In this document: one piece after another, positions 8,245-14,484 of the stretch
How the letters are laid out: every line of letters begins with the position of its first letter
Position numbering within the stretch: the first letter of the stretch is position 1
Assembly (NCBI GenBank): GCA_002508635.1
Contig: DACO01000043.1
Location: forward strand, 12,204-26,787
Source of the DNA: Methanolobus sp. UBA118
GTDB lineage: Archaea; Halobacteriota; Methanosarcinia; Methanosarcinales; Methanosarcinaceae
Length of the DNA: 14,584 nucleotides
Direction of reading: 5' to 3'
Notes under the pieces: model-generated
Told to the model about the DNA's origin: nothing
Database searches by the model: none
Seen by the model: only the letters and a program-made list of their open reading frames with translations
Made by a program: the position numbers and the translations under genes

Positions 8245-9582
8245 GTGGAAAATGGCTTAAAATCACTCAGAGAAGATATGATACCGACTACAACAACCTT
8301 CGGCCTGGATCCTTTTTTGCTCGATGCATTAAAGAAGATCGGTCTTTCACTGCTGATTGGTATCCTTATAGGCCTTGAGAGGGAGAGCTGGAGATCTGAT
8401 AAGAGGATCTTTGCAGGCGTCAGGACATTTACAATTACCTGTATACTTGGAACTACTTCCGCTTTCCTGGCGGATTACATAGGATATGCCATCCTTCTGA
8501 TCACAACACTCTTCGTTGCCGTTTATTGTCTTTTCCTTATATACGAAGTACATCTTGTAGAGAACAGATCCGGTTTTACAAGTGCGGTTGCACTTTTTTC
8601 CACTTATCTGTTGGGAATACTGGTAGCAGAGGAATTTTTCCAGATAGCTCTGATCATTGCTGTGGTCATTACAGCCCTGCTGGTCGAGAAAAAACCTCTT
8701 CACACCCTGGCAGGCAGTCTGGCACAAAGGGATATAATCGATGCGTTGCAATTTATTGCCCTTGCTTTCATATTGTACCCTATAGTGCCGGATGAACCTG
8801 TTTATGATGTTGTCAGCCTCAAGTCTGTGATACTAATCATAGTACTCGTATCCGCGGTCAGTTTCGTAAGTTATGTCCTTCTGAAAAGAACAGGTACAAA
8901 AGGAGGAATACCATATTCGGGCTTTCTGGGAGGCTTGGCAAGCAGTGTGGCTTCTATTATTTCCCTGTCAAACATCTCAAAGAAAAAACCAGCATTGCTA
9001 GAACATGTGTACGTGGGTGCCCTGCTGACCATAATCTCCATGACAATAAGAGATCTTGTTATAGCTTTCCTAATAGATCCTTCGGGAAGGATGCCCCTTC
9101 TGATGCTGCCACCTTTTTTGGTGATGTCCGTAGCCACTTTCCTTCTTGTCCGCAGAACAGGGAACATGCAGGATACCGATGAAACTGTAGAGCTCAATTC
9201 TCCTTTTGCCATCGTGCCTGCCCTGAAGTTCGGTGCTCTTTTCACTGTAATACTGATAATAGCGAATATCACAAATTCTATCGGGGGATCCCTGGGAACA
9301 TACGCTACAGCCATAGGGGGTATTGCAAGCAGCTCGGCTGTGACAGCTTCCATGGCCTCACTGGCAATTGCAGGAAAGGTTTCCTATATTACGGCAGCCG
9401 AAACTGCTGTTCTCGCGGGTATAATCAGTACGTTGTCCAAACCATTCTACATGAAGGTCACCGGTGCAACTGAGCTTTTCCGAAAAACAGTATTTTATTT
9501 TGTTCTGGTTACCATTCTGGGATTACTTGTTTTTCTTGGATGGGGTTATTATCTGAACACATTTACAGAGCTGATTATCTGA
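8245..9582 (+). CDS. MgtC/SapB + DUF4010 family integral membrane protein
   Basis: A 445-residue, highly hydrophobic protein. Residues about 27-150 form an MgtC/SapB-like domain with LLIGILIGLERESW and the RTFTITCILGTTSAFL helix. The rest is DUF4010, with FLGGLASSVASIISLS (about residues 228-243) and the late repeat-like GGIASSSAVTASMASLA. About 10-12 membrane segments are visible. The molecular activity of DUF4010 proteins is not established; MgtC itself is tied to survival at low Mg2+ and to ATP synthase control in bacteria. The start is uncertain: GTG 8245 (used here) has only a weak CGGT upstream, whereas ATG 8278 (MIPTTTTFGLDP) follows GAG at 8270-8272, with a leader of about 50 bases. 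It is divergent from the cotransporter and ends 3 bases from the convergent kinase gene. A role in ion homeostasis is an inference. Confidence 0.82.
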   Translation: MENGLKSLREDMIPTTTTFGLDPFLLDALKKIGLSLLIGILIGLERESWRSDKRIFAGVRTFTITCILGTTSAFLADYIGYAILLITTLFVAVYCLFLIYEVHLVENRSGFTSAVALFSTYLLGILVAEEFFQIALIIAVVITALLVEKKPLHTLAGSLAQRDIIDALQFIALAFILYPIVPDEPVYDVVSLKSVILIIVLVSAVSFVSYVLLKRTGTKGGIPYSGFLGGLASSVASIISLSNISKKKPALLEHVYVGALLTIISMTIRDLVIAFLIDPSGRMPLLMLPPFLVMSVATFLLVRRTGNMQDTDETVELNSPFAIVPALKFGALFTVILIIANITNSIGGSLGTYATAIGGIASSSAVTASMASLAIAGKVSYITAAETAVLAGIISTLSKPFYMKVTGATELFRKTVFYFVLVTILGLLVFLGWGYYLNTFTELII

Positions 9583-9585
9583 AAA

Positions 9586-10218
9586 TTATATGACTGCATA
9601 GAACATCAGAGCAGATGAGAATATAGGAATCAGGAAATTGTCATTGATAAAGAACCTGATAACCGACATAATATTCGCTCTTTTAATAGTCCGCATGCTG
9701 ATCGCACTCTCCATGAACATACCGCCCAGTGAACCGATAAAGGCCTGAAAAGGTGTGACAAAGAGCATTGCCACCAGGAAAGCAATAATTAAGCCGCTGA
9801 AAGTGCCTTCCAGGCTTTTCTTATCCGAATAGGGTAATTTATGTCTGCCAATTGATGTTCCCACGATCGTCGCAATGGAATCTCCAAAGGTGACTATTGC
9901 TACGGCAGCATAAACTATTTCCACTGGAAACAGTATCAAGGTCACAAATACCCCTGAGAGTAGCAGGATCGTTCCCTGGAATTTGATCTTTTGTTTTTTT
10001 GACCTTTCCAGCTTGCGGACGAGACGGGGCGACTTTTCAGTATCATCCAAGCCTGTAACCAGAATTGAGAAAAAGGTCAATGCAAGAAGGATGGCTAAAA
10101 AAACTAATGCTGCATTGTCTCCTGAAAAATTGATGATTAAAATAAAAACGATGCCCGTAAGTATATGTATAAGCTGGCGAAGGAATTCACCGGTCAGGAA
10201 TGCCTCTTTATCATCCAT
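9586..10218 (-). CDS. CTP-dependent polyprenol/diacylglycerol kinase-like membrane protein (COG0170, SEC59/Dgk1 type)
   Basis: A 210-residue membrane protein with the marks of the dolichol kinase / CTP:diacylglycerol kinase / phytol kinase family. These are an N-terminal RQLIHILTG, then FGDSIATIVGTSIGRH (residues 111-126) and KKSLEGTFSG (133-142) on the cytoplasmic side, where CTP and the lipid alcohol are bound. About 6 transmembrane segments are seen. The family phosphorylates isoprenoid alcohols or diacylglycerol using CTP. In an archaeon the likely substrate is an isoprenoid or geranylgeraniol-type alcohol, possibly for salvage into lipid synthesis, but the substrate is unproven. ATG 10218 has GGAAAG 14-19 bases upstream. 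The promoter is unclear. Its stop lies 3 bases from the stop of the convergent MgtC/DUF4010 gene. Confidence 0.82.
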   Translation of the reverse strand: MDDKEAFLTGEFLRQLIHILTGIVFILIINFSGDNAALVFLAILLALTFFSILVTGLDDTEKSPRLVRKLERSKKQKIKFQGTILLLSGVFVTLILFPVEIVYAAVAIVTFGDSIATIVGTSIGRHKLPYSDKKSLEGTFSGLIIAFLVAMLFVTPFQAFIGSLGGMFMESAISMRTIKRANIMSVIRFFINDNFLIPIFSSALMFYAVI

Positions 10219-10299
10219 ATCTTACAGCTTTCCAGAAAGGTCTTAACAATCAAATACATATCGATAGGATCATTTAGAATGAACCTGTCGCCTTTTGTA

Positions 10300-10318
10300 T
10301 ATTATCTTTTTGATAATA
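10300..10318. repeat. AT-rich perfect dyad TATTATC-TTTTT-GATAATA
   Basis: A perfect 7-bp inverted repeat with a 5-base spacer, in the 226-base divergent region between the kinase and the F420 oxidoreductase. It could be an operator for either gene, or part of the kinase promoter, since AATATACAAA lies here on the minus strand. The rest of the divergent region holds no gene I can support. Confidence 0.35.
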
Positions 10319-10388
10319 AATTCAGTCTCTGGGTACTTATACATTTGCAGATTGTTCTAAGAAGTTCATTTATCCGGTTTACTCAAAT

Positions 10389-10396
10389 CTTAAATA
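10389..10396 (+). promoter_or_regulatory. TATA box of the F420 oxidoreductase gene
   Basis: CAAATCTTAAATACAG contains a TATA-like box (CTTAAATA). It predicts a start near 10418, 27 bases before the TTG start codon and just upstream of the ribosome binding site GGGGATC. Confidence 0.45.
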
Positions 10397-10444
10397 CAGT
10401 CGACTTCAATATTAGCATAGGTTAAGTTAAAGTGGGGATCAGAT

Positions 10445-11431
10445 TTGCTGAAATTAGGTTTAAAGATAGCACCGGAACAGTATACACCATCGGAAATGCT
10501 CAGACAGGTGATAGCTGCTGAGAATAACGGCTTTGATAGTATAGACGTAAGTGATCACTTCCACCCGTGGAGCGAGCAGGGACAGTCCTGCTTTACATGG
10601 ACCTGGCTTGGAGCCGCAGCAGCAAGCACTAAAAAGATAGAGCTTGGTACCGGTCTTACATGTCCGATCTTAAGATATAACCCTGCGATCATCGCCCAGG
10701 CAACAGCAACTGTGTCATCACTTGCCGGGGGACGTACATATCTGGCTGTGGGTACCGGAGAAGCCCTGAATGAATATCCCGTAACATGTGAGTGGCCGGA
10801 GTTTGATGAAAGACAGCATATGCTTGAAGAAGCGGTAAAACTCATACGGGAACTCTGGACAGGTGAAAAGGTAAACTTTGAAGGTGATTACTATTGCACA
10901 CGTGCTGCGAAGCTCTATACATTGCCTGCAGAGGATATTCCCATATATTTCTCATCATTGGTGCCGGAAAGCGCCCAGTTCGCAGGATACAATGGAGATG
11001 GCCTGATAACTGTCGGCGGTTCCGGAATGAAAAAATACAAACAAATACTCTCGAAGTTCGAGAACGGAGCAAGGAGAGCAGGTAAAGATATTGAAAGCAT
11101 GCCAAAGGCAGTGGAACTTACCGTTGCTTACGGGGATAGACTTGAGGAATCAATTGAAAACCTGCATAAGTACTGGGCAGGTTCGATGGTACCGGCTCTC
11201 TTCCTGAATAGGATATATACTCCTGCAATGTCAGCCGAAAATGGTGCGGTTATAGGAGATGATTTTATCAGACAGAATGCATGCATATCCTCCGATCCGG
11301 AAGATCATATCAGCTATGCCCGGCAGTTCATAGATGCAGGATACACTCATCTGTACTTCCACTATGCAGGTCCCGATGAGCTTGAGTTCATCAAAAACTA
11401 TGGTAAAGATGTCTTACCGCATCTGCGGTAA
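10445..11431 (+). CDS. F420-dependent LLM-family oxidoreductase (FGD/Adf-like)
   Basis: A 328-residue TIM-barrel protein of the bacterial luciferase-like family. It is nearest to F420-dependent glucose-6-phosphate dehydrogenase (FGD) and F420-dependent secondary alcohol dehydrogenase (Adf). F420-site residues are kept: E11 (APEQY), D37-H38 and W42 (VSDHFHPW), the RYNPAIIAQA motif (77-86) and E106 (VGTGEALNE). As I recall FGD1, the first phosphate-binding lysine falls where this protein has GGSGMKKY, so glucose 6-phosphate is unlikely as substrate. Traits such as LTCPILRYNP, PVTCEWP, KFENGARRAGKD and YWAGSMVPALF look closer to Adf. The true substrate is unknown; an alcohol, aldehyde or lactone is possible. 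The start is TTG 10445, with GGGG at 10434-10437 and no upstream ATG in frame. It is followed 72 bases later by the M50 peptidase. Confidence 0.85.
   Translation: MLKLGLKIAPEQYTPSEMLRQVIAAENNGFDSIDVSDHFHPWSEQGQSCFTWTWLGAAAASTKKIELGTGLTCPILRYNPAIIAQATATVSSLAGGRTYLAVGTGEALNEYPVTCEWPEFDERQHMLEEAVKLIRELWTGEKVNFEGDYYCTRAAKLYTLPAEDIPIYFSSLVPESAQFAGYNGDGLITVGGSGMKKYKQILSKFENGARRAGKDIESMPKAVELTVAYGDRLEESIENLHKYWAGSMVPALFLNRIYTPAMSAENGAVIGDDFIRQNACISSDPEDHISYARQFIDAGYTHLYFHYAGPDELEFIKNYGKDVLPHLR
11414..11431 (+). terminator. Hairpin spanning the stop codon of the F420 oxidoreductase
   Basis: TTACCGC-ATCT-GCGGTAA is a perfect 7-bp stem with a 4-base loop that includes the TAA stop itself. It is followed by A-rich, not T-rich, sequence, so it is more likely an mRNA 3'-end stabilising or pausing structure than a true terminator. 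Confidence 0.4.
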
Positions 11432-11438
11432 ATATAAG
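11432..11438 (+). promoter_or_regulatory. Possible TATA box of the M50 peptidase gene
   Basis: ATATAAG directly after the oxidoreductase stop would start a transcript near 11462, giving a leader of about 40 bases. The gene could also be read from the oxidoreductase promoter. Confidence 0.3.
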
Positions 11439-11503
11439 TAATAATTAAAAAAATAATAGAGATTTTAACTGAAAAACAATTTTAAAACAAAAGGGGAGAT
11501 CTA

Positions 11504-12223
11504 ATGAATAATTCACTTCAGATTGCAAGGATACTTGGTATACCCATTAAGATACACATTTCTTTTTTACTGGTATTACCTTTCTTTGCATGGATCTTTG
11601 CCATACAACAGGAACCTTTTGGTTTTGCGGGAGTAGAGTCAACAATCCTGAAATATTCGCTGTCACTTTTAACAGCAATACTGCTCTTTGCTTCCGTATT
11701 GATACATGAGCTGGCCCACTCTTATTTCTCTTTGAGATATGGAGGTAGTATCAGCGAGATAACTCTCTATCTGATAGGGGGAGTATCATCGATGAAAGAA
11801 GAGTTGCATGAGCCCTCAAAAGAGGCAAAAATGGCTTTTGTGGGACCACTTTCAAGCATTATCATCGGAATTGTGCTGTTAGCTTTTACTTCCCTTTTCA
11901 ACCCTGCTGCATCTTTTTCGGATGGAGGAAGCCTGTTCTTGATGATCTTTATACTGGGTTACATAAATATAATACTGGGCCTGTTCAATCTCATCCCTGC
12001 CTTCCCCATGGACGGTGGCCGTATACTGCGTGCATTTCTGGCACAACGTATGGATTTTGTGGAGGCGACGGAAAAAGCTGCAACCATCGGTAAGATATTT
12101 GCATTCCTGATGGGCCTTGCAGGCCTTTTCATGAGCTTCTGGCTGATATTGATAGCATTCTTTATCTATATGGGTGCCAGTGGAGAGGAACAGCAGGTAA
12201 AGAACCGGTATAGAAGATTCTGA
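11504..12223 (+). CDS. Site-2-protease-type zinc metallopeptidase (family M50), no CBS domains
   Basis: A 239-residue intramembrane metalloprotease. HELAH at 68-72 supplies two zinc-binding histidines and the catalytic glutamate. NLIPAFPMDGGRILRA (162-177) supplies the third zinc ligand, D170, in the NPxDG-like motif. About six membrane segments are present, as in the Methanocaldococcus jannaschii S2P core. Many archaeal relatives carry a C-terminal pair of CBS domains; this one stops right after the last helix, with the tail EEQQVKNRYRRF. The family cuts transmembrane segments of anchored regulators; the substrate here is unknown. The start ATG 11504 has an excellent GGGGAGAT at 11493-11500. 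It is followed by a terminator and a long non-coding region. Confidence 0.88.
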   Translation: MNNSLQIARILGIPIKIHISFLLVLPFFAWIFAIQQEPFGFAGVESTILKYSLSLLTAILLFASVLIHELAHSYFSLRYGGSISEITLYLIGGVSSMKEELHEPSKEAKMAFVGPLSSIIIGIVLLAFTSLFNPAASFSDGGSLFLMIFILGYINIILGLFNLIPAFPMDGGRILRAFLAQRMDFVEATEKAATIGKIFAFLMGLAGLFMSFWLILIAFFIYMGASGEEQQVKNRYRRF

Positions 12224-12230
12224 CCCGAAG

Positions 12231-12274
12231 ACAGGAATCCTGTGATCTAAAAGCAGGTTTTCAATTCTTTTTTT
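12231..12274 (+). terminator. Terminator of the M50 peptidase gene
   Basis: A small hairpin ACAGG-AAT-CCTGT (12231-12243), starting 8 bases after the stop, is followed by a run of seven T at 12268-12274. The U run is the functional part for archaeal polymerase. Confidence 0.55.
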
Positions 12275-12301
12275 ATTATCAATTTTGTTAGGATTATTTA
12301 T

Positions 12302-12454
12302 ATAGCGAGAGAGAACAAGCATTATTGGTAAACCGCAGAAAGTTATAGTTAGGATTGAAGGATATACACATGCATAAGCTATTTGCTGGTACAATACATG
12401 TTTATACCAATGATGCCACACTTTGTTACTCTTTCCTTGCTCCTCTCCCGCTAT
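12302..12454 (-). ncRNA. Candidate structured RNA with long closing helix (strand provisional)
   Basis: This non-coding stretch holds nested complementary arms. Outer helix P1: 12302-12319 with 12436-12454. On the minus strand it gives 18 pairs (two of them G-U) with a single bulged G. Inner helix P2: 12320-12330 (CATTATTGGTA) with 12405-12415 (TACCAATGATG), 11 positions; it has one U-G pair on the plus strand or one C-A mismatch on the minus. Inside P2, an 8-bp helix can form on the minus strand between ACATGTAT and ATGCATGT. P1 favours the minus strand, because its two A-C mismatches on plus become U-G. A minus-strand TATA box at 12473-12483 predicts a start near 12451, at the 5' end of P1. 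There is no U run after P1, so the 3' end would need processing. I cannot match it to RNase P, SRP or any named RNA. A DNA-level inverted repeat is the alternative. Confidence 0.45.
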
Positions 12455-12472
12455 TAAGAATGTGTGAGTGTT

Positions 12473-12483
12473 GATATATATAG
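12473..12483 (-). promoter_or_regulatory. TATA box for the structured RNA candidate
   Basis: The minus strand reads ACACCTATATATATCAACACTC. The centre near 12478 places the transcript start at about 12450-12454, the first base of helix P1. The box is nearly palindromic, so it could also act on the plus strand. Confidence 0.4.
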
Positions 12484-12561
12484 GTGTATGAAATCAAGTT
12501 GAGGAAGTAATTTTCAGATATGGAGCTACATATCGAAAAAGGATCGAAAATGTATTTTTTA

Positions 12562-12581
12562 TTTCAAAATCTGTTTTGAAA
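12562..12581 (+). promoter_or_regulatory. Operator-like perfect dyad TTTCAAAA-TCTG-TTTTGAAA
   Basis: A 20-base perfect 8-4-8 palindrome ends 5 bases before the TATA box of the radical SAM gene and overlaps the A-rich BRE position. A 10-base direct repeat, GAAAAAGGAT, occurs at 12535-12544 and again at 12578-12587, the second copy running into the TATA box. This layout suits binding of a dimeric transcription factor that controls the downstream gene. The factor is not known. Confidence 0.5.
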
Positions 12582-12586
12582 AAGGA

Positions 12587-12594
12587 TATATAAG
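12587..12594 (+). promoter_or_regulatory. TATA box of the radical SAM gene
   Basis: GAAAAAGGATATATAAGATT is a strong archaeal BRE/TATA combination (TATATAAG). It predicts a start near 12614 and a leader of about 45 bases before the proposed CTG start. Confidence 0.6.
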
Positions 12595-12658
12595 ATTAAT
12601 TATAACAGTTTACTGTATTCATTTGTGGGTTGGATAACTTATTTGTGAGGGTATTTAT

Positions 12659-14173
12659 CTGAAGCATACTTATTCGGTATGCCCGAAGTGCGGGCAATTG
12701 ATCAAAGCTGATCTGATCAAAGAAGATGGAAAAATAATAATTGAAAAGAATTGTTCGGACCATGGTAGTTTCAGTGATATTTACTGGTCTGATGCGGACA
12801 TGTATGAAAAGTTCGAAAAATTCGCACGTAAGGGCTCAGGCCTGTTGAATCCGAATGTGAGCTACAATTCCGATTGTCCTTTCCAGTGTGGTCTATGTGT
12901 TTCTCATAAGACAACGACCATACTTGCTAACATAGATGTTACGAACCGATGTAACATGTCATGTCCGGTATGTTTTGCAAATGCAAGATCGTCCGGCAGA
13001 ATATATGAGCCAGATCAGAAGCAGATATATGATATGATGACAATGCTCAGGAGCCAGAAGCCTGTGCCATGTTGTTCCATACAATTCTCAGGAGGGGAAC
13101 CCACCGTCAGGGAAGACCTTCCGGAACTTGTAAAAATGGCCAGAGAGCTTGGTTTCGTACAGATACAGATAGCTTCCAACGGTCTCAAGTTTGCCAACAG
13201 TGTGTCCTACGGAAAAAAGCTTGTGGAGGCTGGAATGCAGACACTGTATCTTCAGTTTGACGGAGTCTCTGCAGAGCCCTATATGAAGATGAGAGGTTTT
13301 AATGCCTATCCTCTAAAAACGCGAGTAATAGAGAATGCACGAAAGTCCGGAATGCGTAGCATTACCCTTGTACCCACGCTTTCAAAAGGCGTCAATGACC
13401 ATCAGGTCGGAGATATAATCCGGTTCGCGGCCGAAAATCGGGATGTTGTCAGGGGTGTGAATTTCCAGCCAGTATCATTCACGGGAAGGATATGTCAGGA
13501 AGAAAGAGAAAGGAAGAGGATAACCATACCTGATCTTGCAAAGCTCGTGGAGGAGCAGACTGAAGGAGAGATTCCGGCAGACGCCTGGTATCCTGTACCT
13601 TTTGTGGTACCCATCTCAAGATTTCTTTCAAAGGCACGCCATAAGAATCTGCCCGAGATGACAGTCCATCCGCATTGCGGAGCAGCAACATATCTCTTTA
13701 TAGACAATGGAAAAATTGTACCTATCACGGATTTTGTGGACGTGGAAGGCTTTATGGAAATGCTGGATGAAGCAGCAGAGGAACTAGACGATAATGGCAG
13801 GAACCTCCTTACAATAGGCAAGGTACTGAGTAAAGTACCGTCCTTTATAGATTCCGAAAAAGAGCCAAAATGTGTGAATGTCACAAAAATGTTACTGAAT
13901 GTTCTGAAGAAAGGAGAATCAAATGTCGTACAGCAGTTCCACCGGCAAAGTCTTTTCCTTGGTGCCATGCATTTTCAGGACATGTACAACTTCGATATTG
14001 AACGCATCCAGCAATGCGGTATACACTATGCAACACCTGATGGTAAGGTCATACCTTTCTGTACTTACAATACCCTGCATCGTGAGAGCGTTGAAGCGAA
14101 ATTCTCAAGGCCCTATATGCCGGAAAAACATAAACATAGAAAACAGATCCTGAACATTACGAATCTTAGTTAA
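12659..14173 (+). CDS. Tes/MJ0619-type radical SAM protein (tetraether-synthase-like), probable CTG start
   Basis: 504 residues if translation begins at CTG 12659. Cysteines in order: a zinc-ribbon-like C8-P-K-C11 with C32-x2-H35; an auxiliary cluster motif DCPFQCGLC (C73, C77, C80) followed by H83; the radical SAM motif CNMSCPVC (C98, C102, C105); then FSGGEPTVRED (GGEP at 145-148). A C-terminal set includes HPHCGAA and QQCGIHYATPDGKVIPFCTYN. This layout is that of Tes (MJ0619, MA_1486), which joins archaeol chains at C-C bonds to make tetraether lipids. Methanogens carry paralogues of this group, so the reaction here is not certain. Start: a TTG at 12698 would remove the CPKC pair. Upstream in frame there is only ATT or CTG before TAA at 12635, and GAGGG at 12647-12651 sits 8 bases before CTG. 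Confidence 0.82.
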   Translation: MKHTYSVCPKCGQLIKADLIKEDGKIIIEKNCSDHGSFSDIYWSDADMYEKFEKFARKGSGLLNPNVSYNSDCPFQCGLCVSHKTTTILANIDVTNRCNMSCPVCFANARSSGRIYEPDQKQIYDMMTMLRSQKPVPCCSIQFSGGEPTVREDLPELVKMARELGFVQIQIASNGLKFANSVSYGKKLVEAGMQTLYLQFDGVSAEPYMKMRGFNAYPLKTRVIENARKSGMRSITLVPTLSKGVNDHQVGDIIRFAAENRDVVRGVNFQPVSFTGRICQEERERKRITIPDLAKLVEEQTEGEIPADAWYPVPFVVPISRFLSKARHKNLPEMTVHPHCGAATYLFIDNGKIVPITDFVDVEGFMEMLDEAAEELDDNGRNLLTIGKVLSKVPSFIDSEKEPKCVNVTKMLLNVLKKGESNVVQQFHRQSLFLGAMHFQDMYNFDIERIQQCGIHYATPDGKVIPFCTYNTLHRESVEAKFSRPYMPEKHKHRKQILNITNLS

Positions 14174-14183
14174 AAAGATATTC

Positions 14184-14204
14184 TTCCGGTTGAAATTCCC
14201 GGAA
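14184..14204 (+). terminator. Hairpin after the radical SAM gene
   Basis: TTCCGG-TTGAAATTC-CCGGAA is a perfect 6-bp stem with a 9-base loop, 10 bases past the TAA. No T run follows directly, so it is a weak terminator or an mRNA end structure. Confidence 0.35.
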
Positions 14205-14334
14205 AGCTCTCATGGATAAGTTGATTTAATTATATATAATCAAGTGATTGTTTTGTGTTTTAAAATTCAAACATGATATTAAATTAAAGGCCGCTGCAAA
14301 ATTAAAAACGCCACAGAAATAAAAGATGGGTTTA

Positions 14335-14342
14335 TTTAAATA
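14335..14342 (+). promoter_or_regulatory. TATA box of the small RNA candidate
   Basis: GGGTTTATTTAAATAAAATAAG contains TTTAAATA. A start about 25 bases on falls at 14361-14365, just before the first stem of the RNA candidate at 14371. A second AT-rich box, ATTATATATAATC near 14229-14241, also exists upstream but has nothing clear after it. Confidence 0.45.
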
Positions 14343-14360
14343 AAATAAGTGCCAAAAATT

Positions 14361-14480
14361 AAAGTGCAGACAGGACGAATCGGGGAAGGATATGCGTCCT
14401 GACAAGTGGAGTATGAGGGTCCTTAAAGGGAGTGGATTTAAGGATGTGGCATTTTTCACGATTGAAAAATGCCATTTTTC
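14361..14480 (+). ncRNA. Candidate three-hairpin small RNA with purine-rich loops
   Basis: About 120 bases with three separate perfect stems. Hairpin 1: CAGGACG (14371-14377) pairs with CGTCCTG (14395-14401), with a 17-base loop holding CGGGGAAGGA. Hairpin 2: TCCTTAAA (14420-14427) pairs with TTTAAGGA (14437-14444) around the loop GGGAGTGGA; a G-U pair extends it. Hairpin 3: a 12-bp stem from TGGCATTTTTCA (14447-14458), with loop CGAT, runs straight into T5C and looks like an intrinsic terminator. A TATA box lies at the right distance upstream. The unpaired parts are rich in GGA/GGAG, including the linker GTGGAGTATGAGGG, so the RNA could pair with pyrimidine-rich targets or bind a protein. 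The architecture recalls the intergenic sRNAs of Methanosarcina mazei, but I cannot say it is any of them. It could instead be a 3' UTR of the radical SAM gene. Confidence 0.6.
14447..14479 (+). terminator. Intrinsic-type terminator of the small RNA
   Basis: A perfect 12-bp stem, loop CGAT, then five T and a C, ending 5 bases before the stop codon of the convergent minus-strand gene. On the minus strand no T run follows the stem, so it is oriented for plus-strand transcription. Confidence 0.6.
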
Positions 14481-14484
14481 TTCA

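Noticed and set aside
10279..10425. A 48-codon plus-strand frame starting MNLSPFVYYLFDNKF
   Set aside because: It overlaps the TATA box of the F420 oxidoreductase gene and has only a partial AGGATC upstream. It has no promoter of its own, and nothing suggests a real protein.
11879..12421. A 180-codon minus-strand frame with a GTG start
   Set aside because: Most of it is antisense to the M50 peptidase gene and the rest runs through the non-coding helix region. The product has no recognisable family, and the SD-like sequence is too far from the start.
14221..14244. AT-rich imperfect palindrome TTGATT...AATCAA with a TATA-like core
   Set aside because: It could be a second promoter, but nothing with coding or structural signal begins at the expected distance; it may only be AT-rich spacer.
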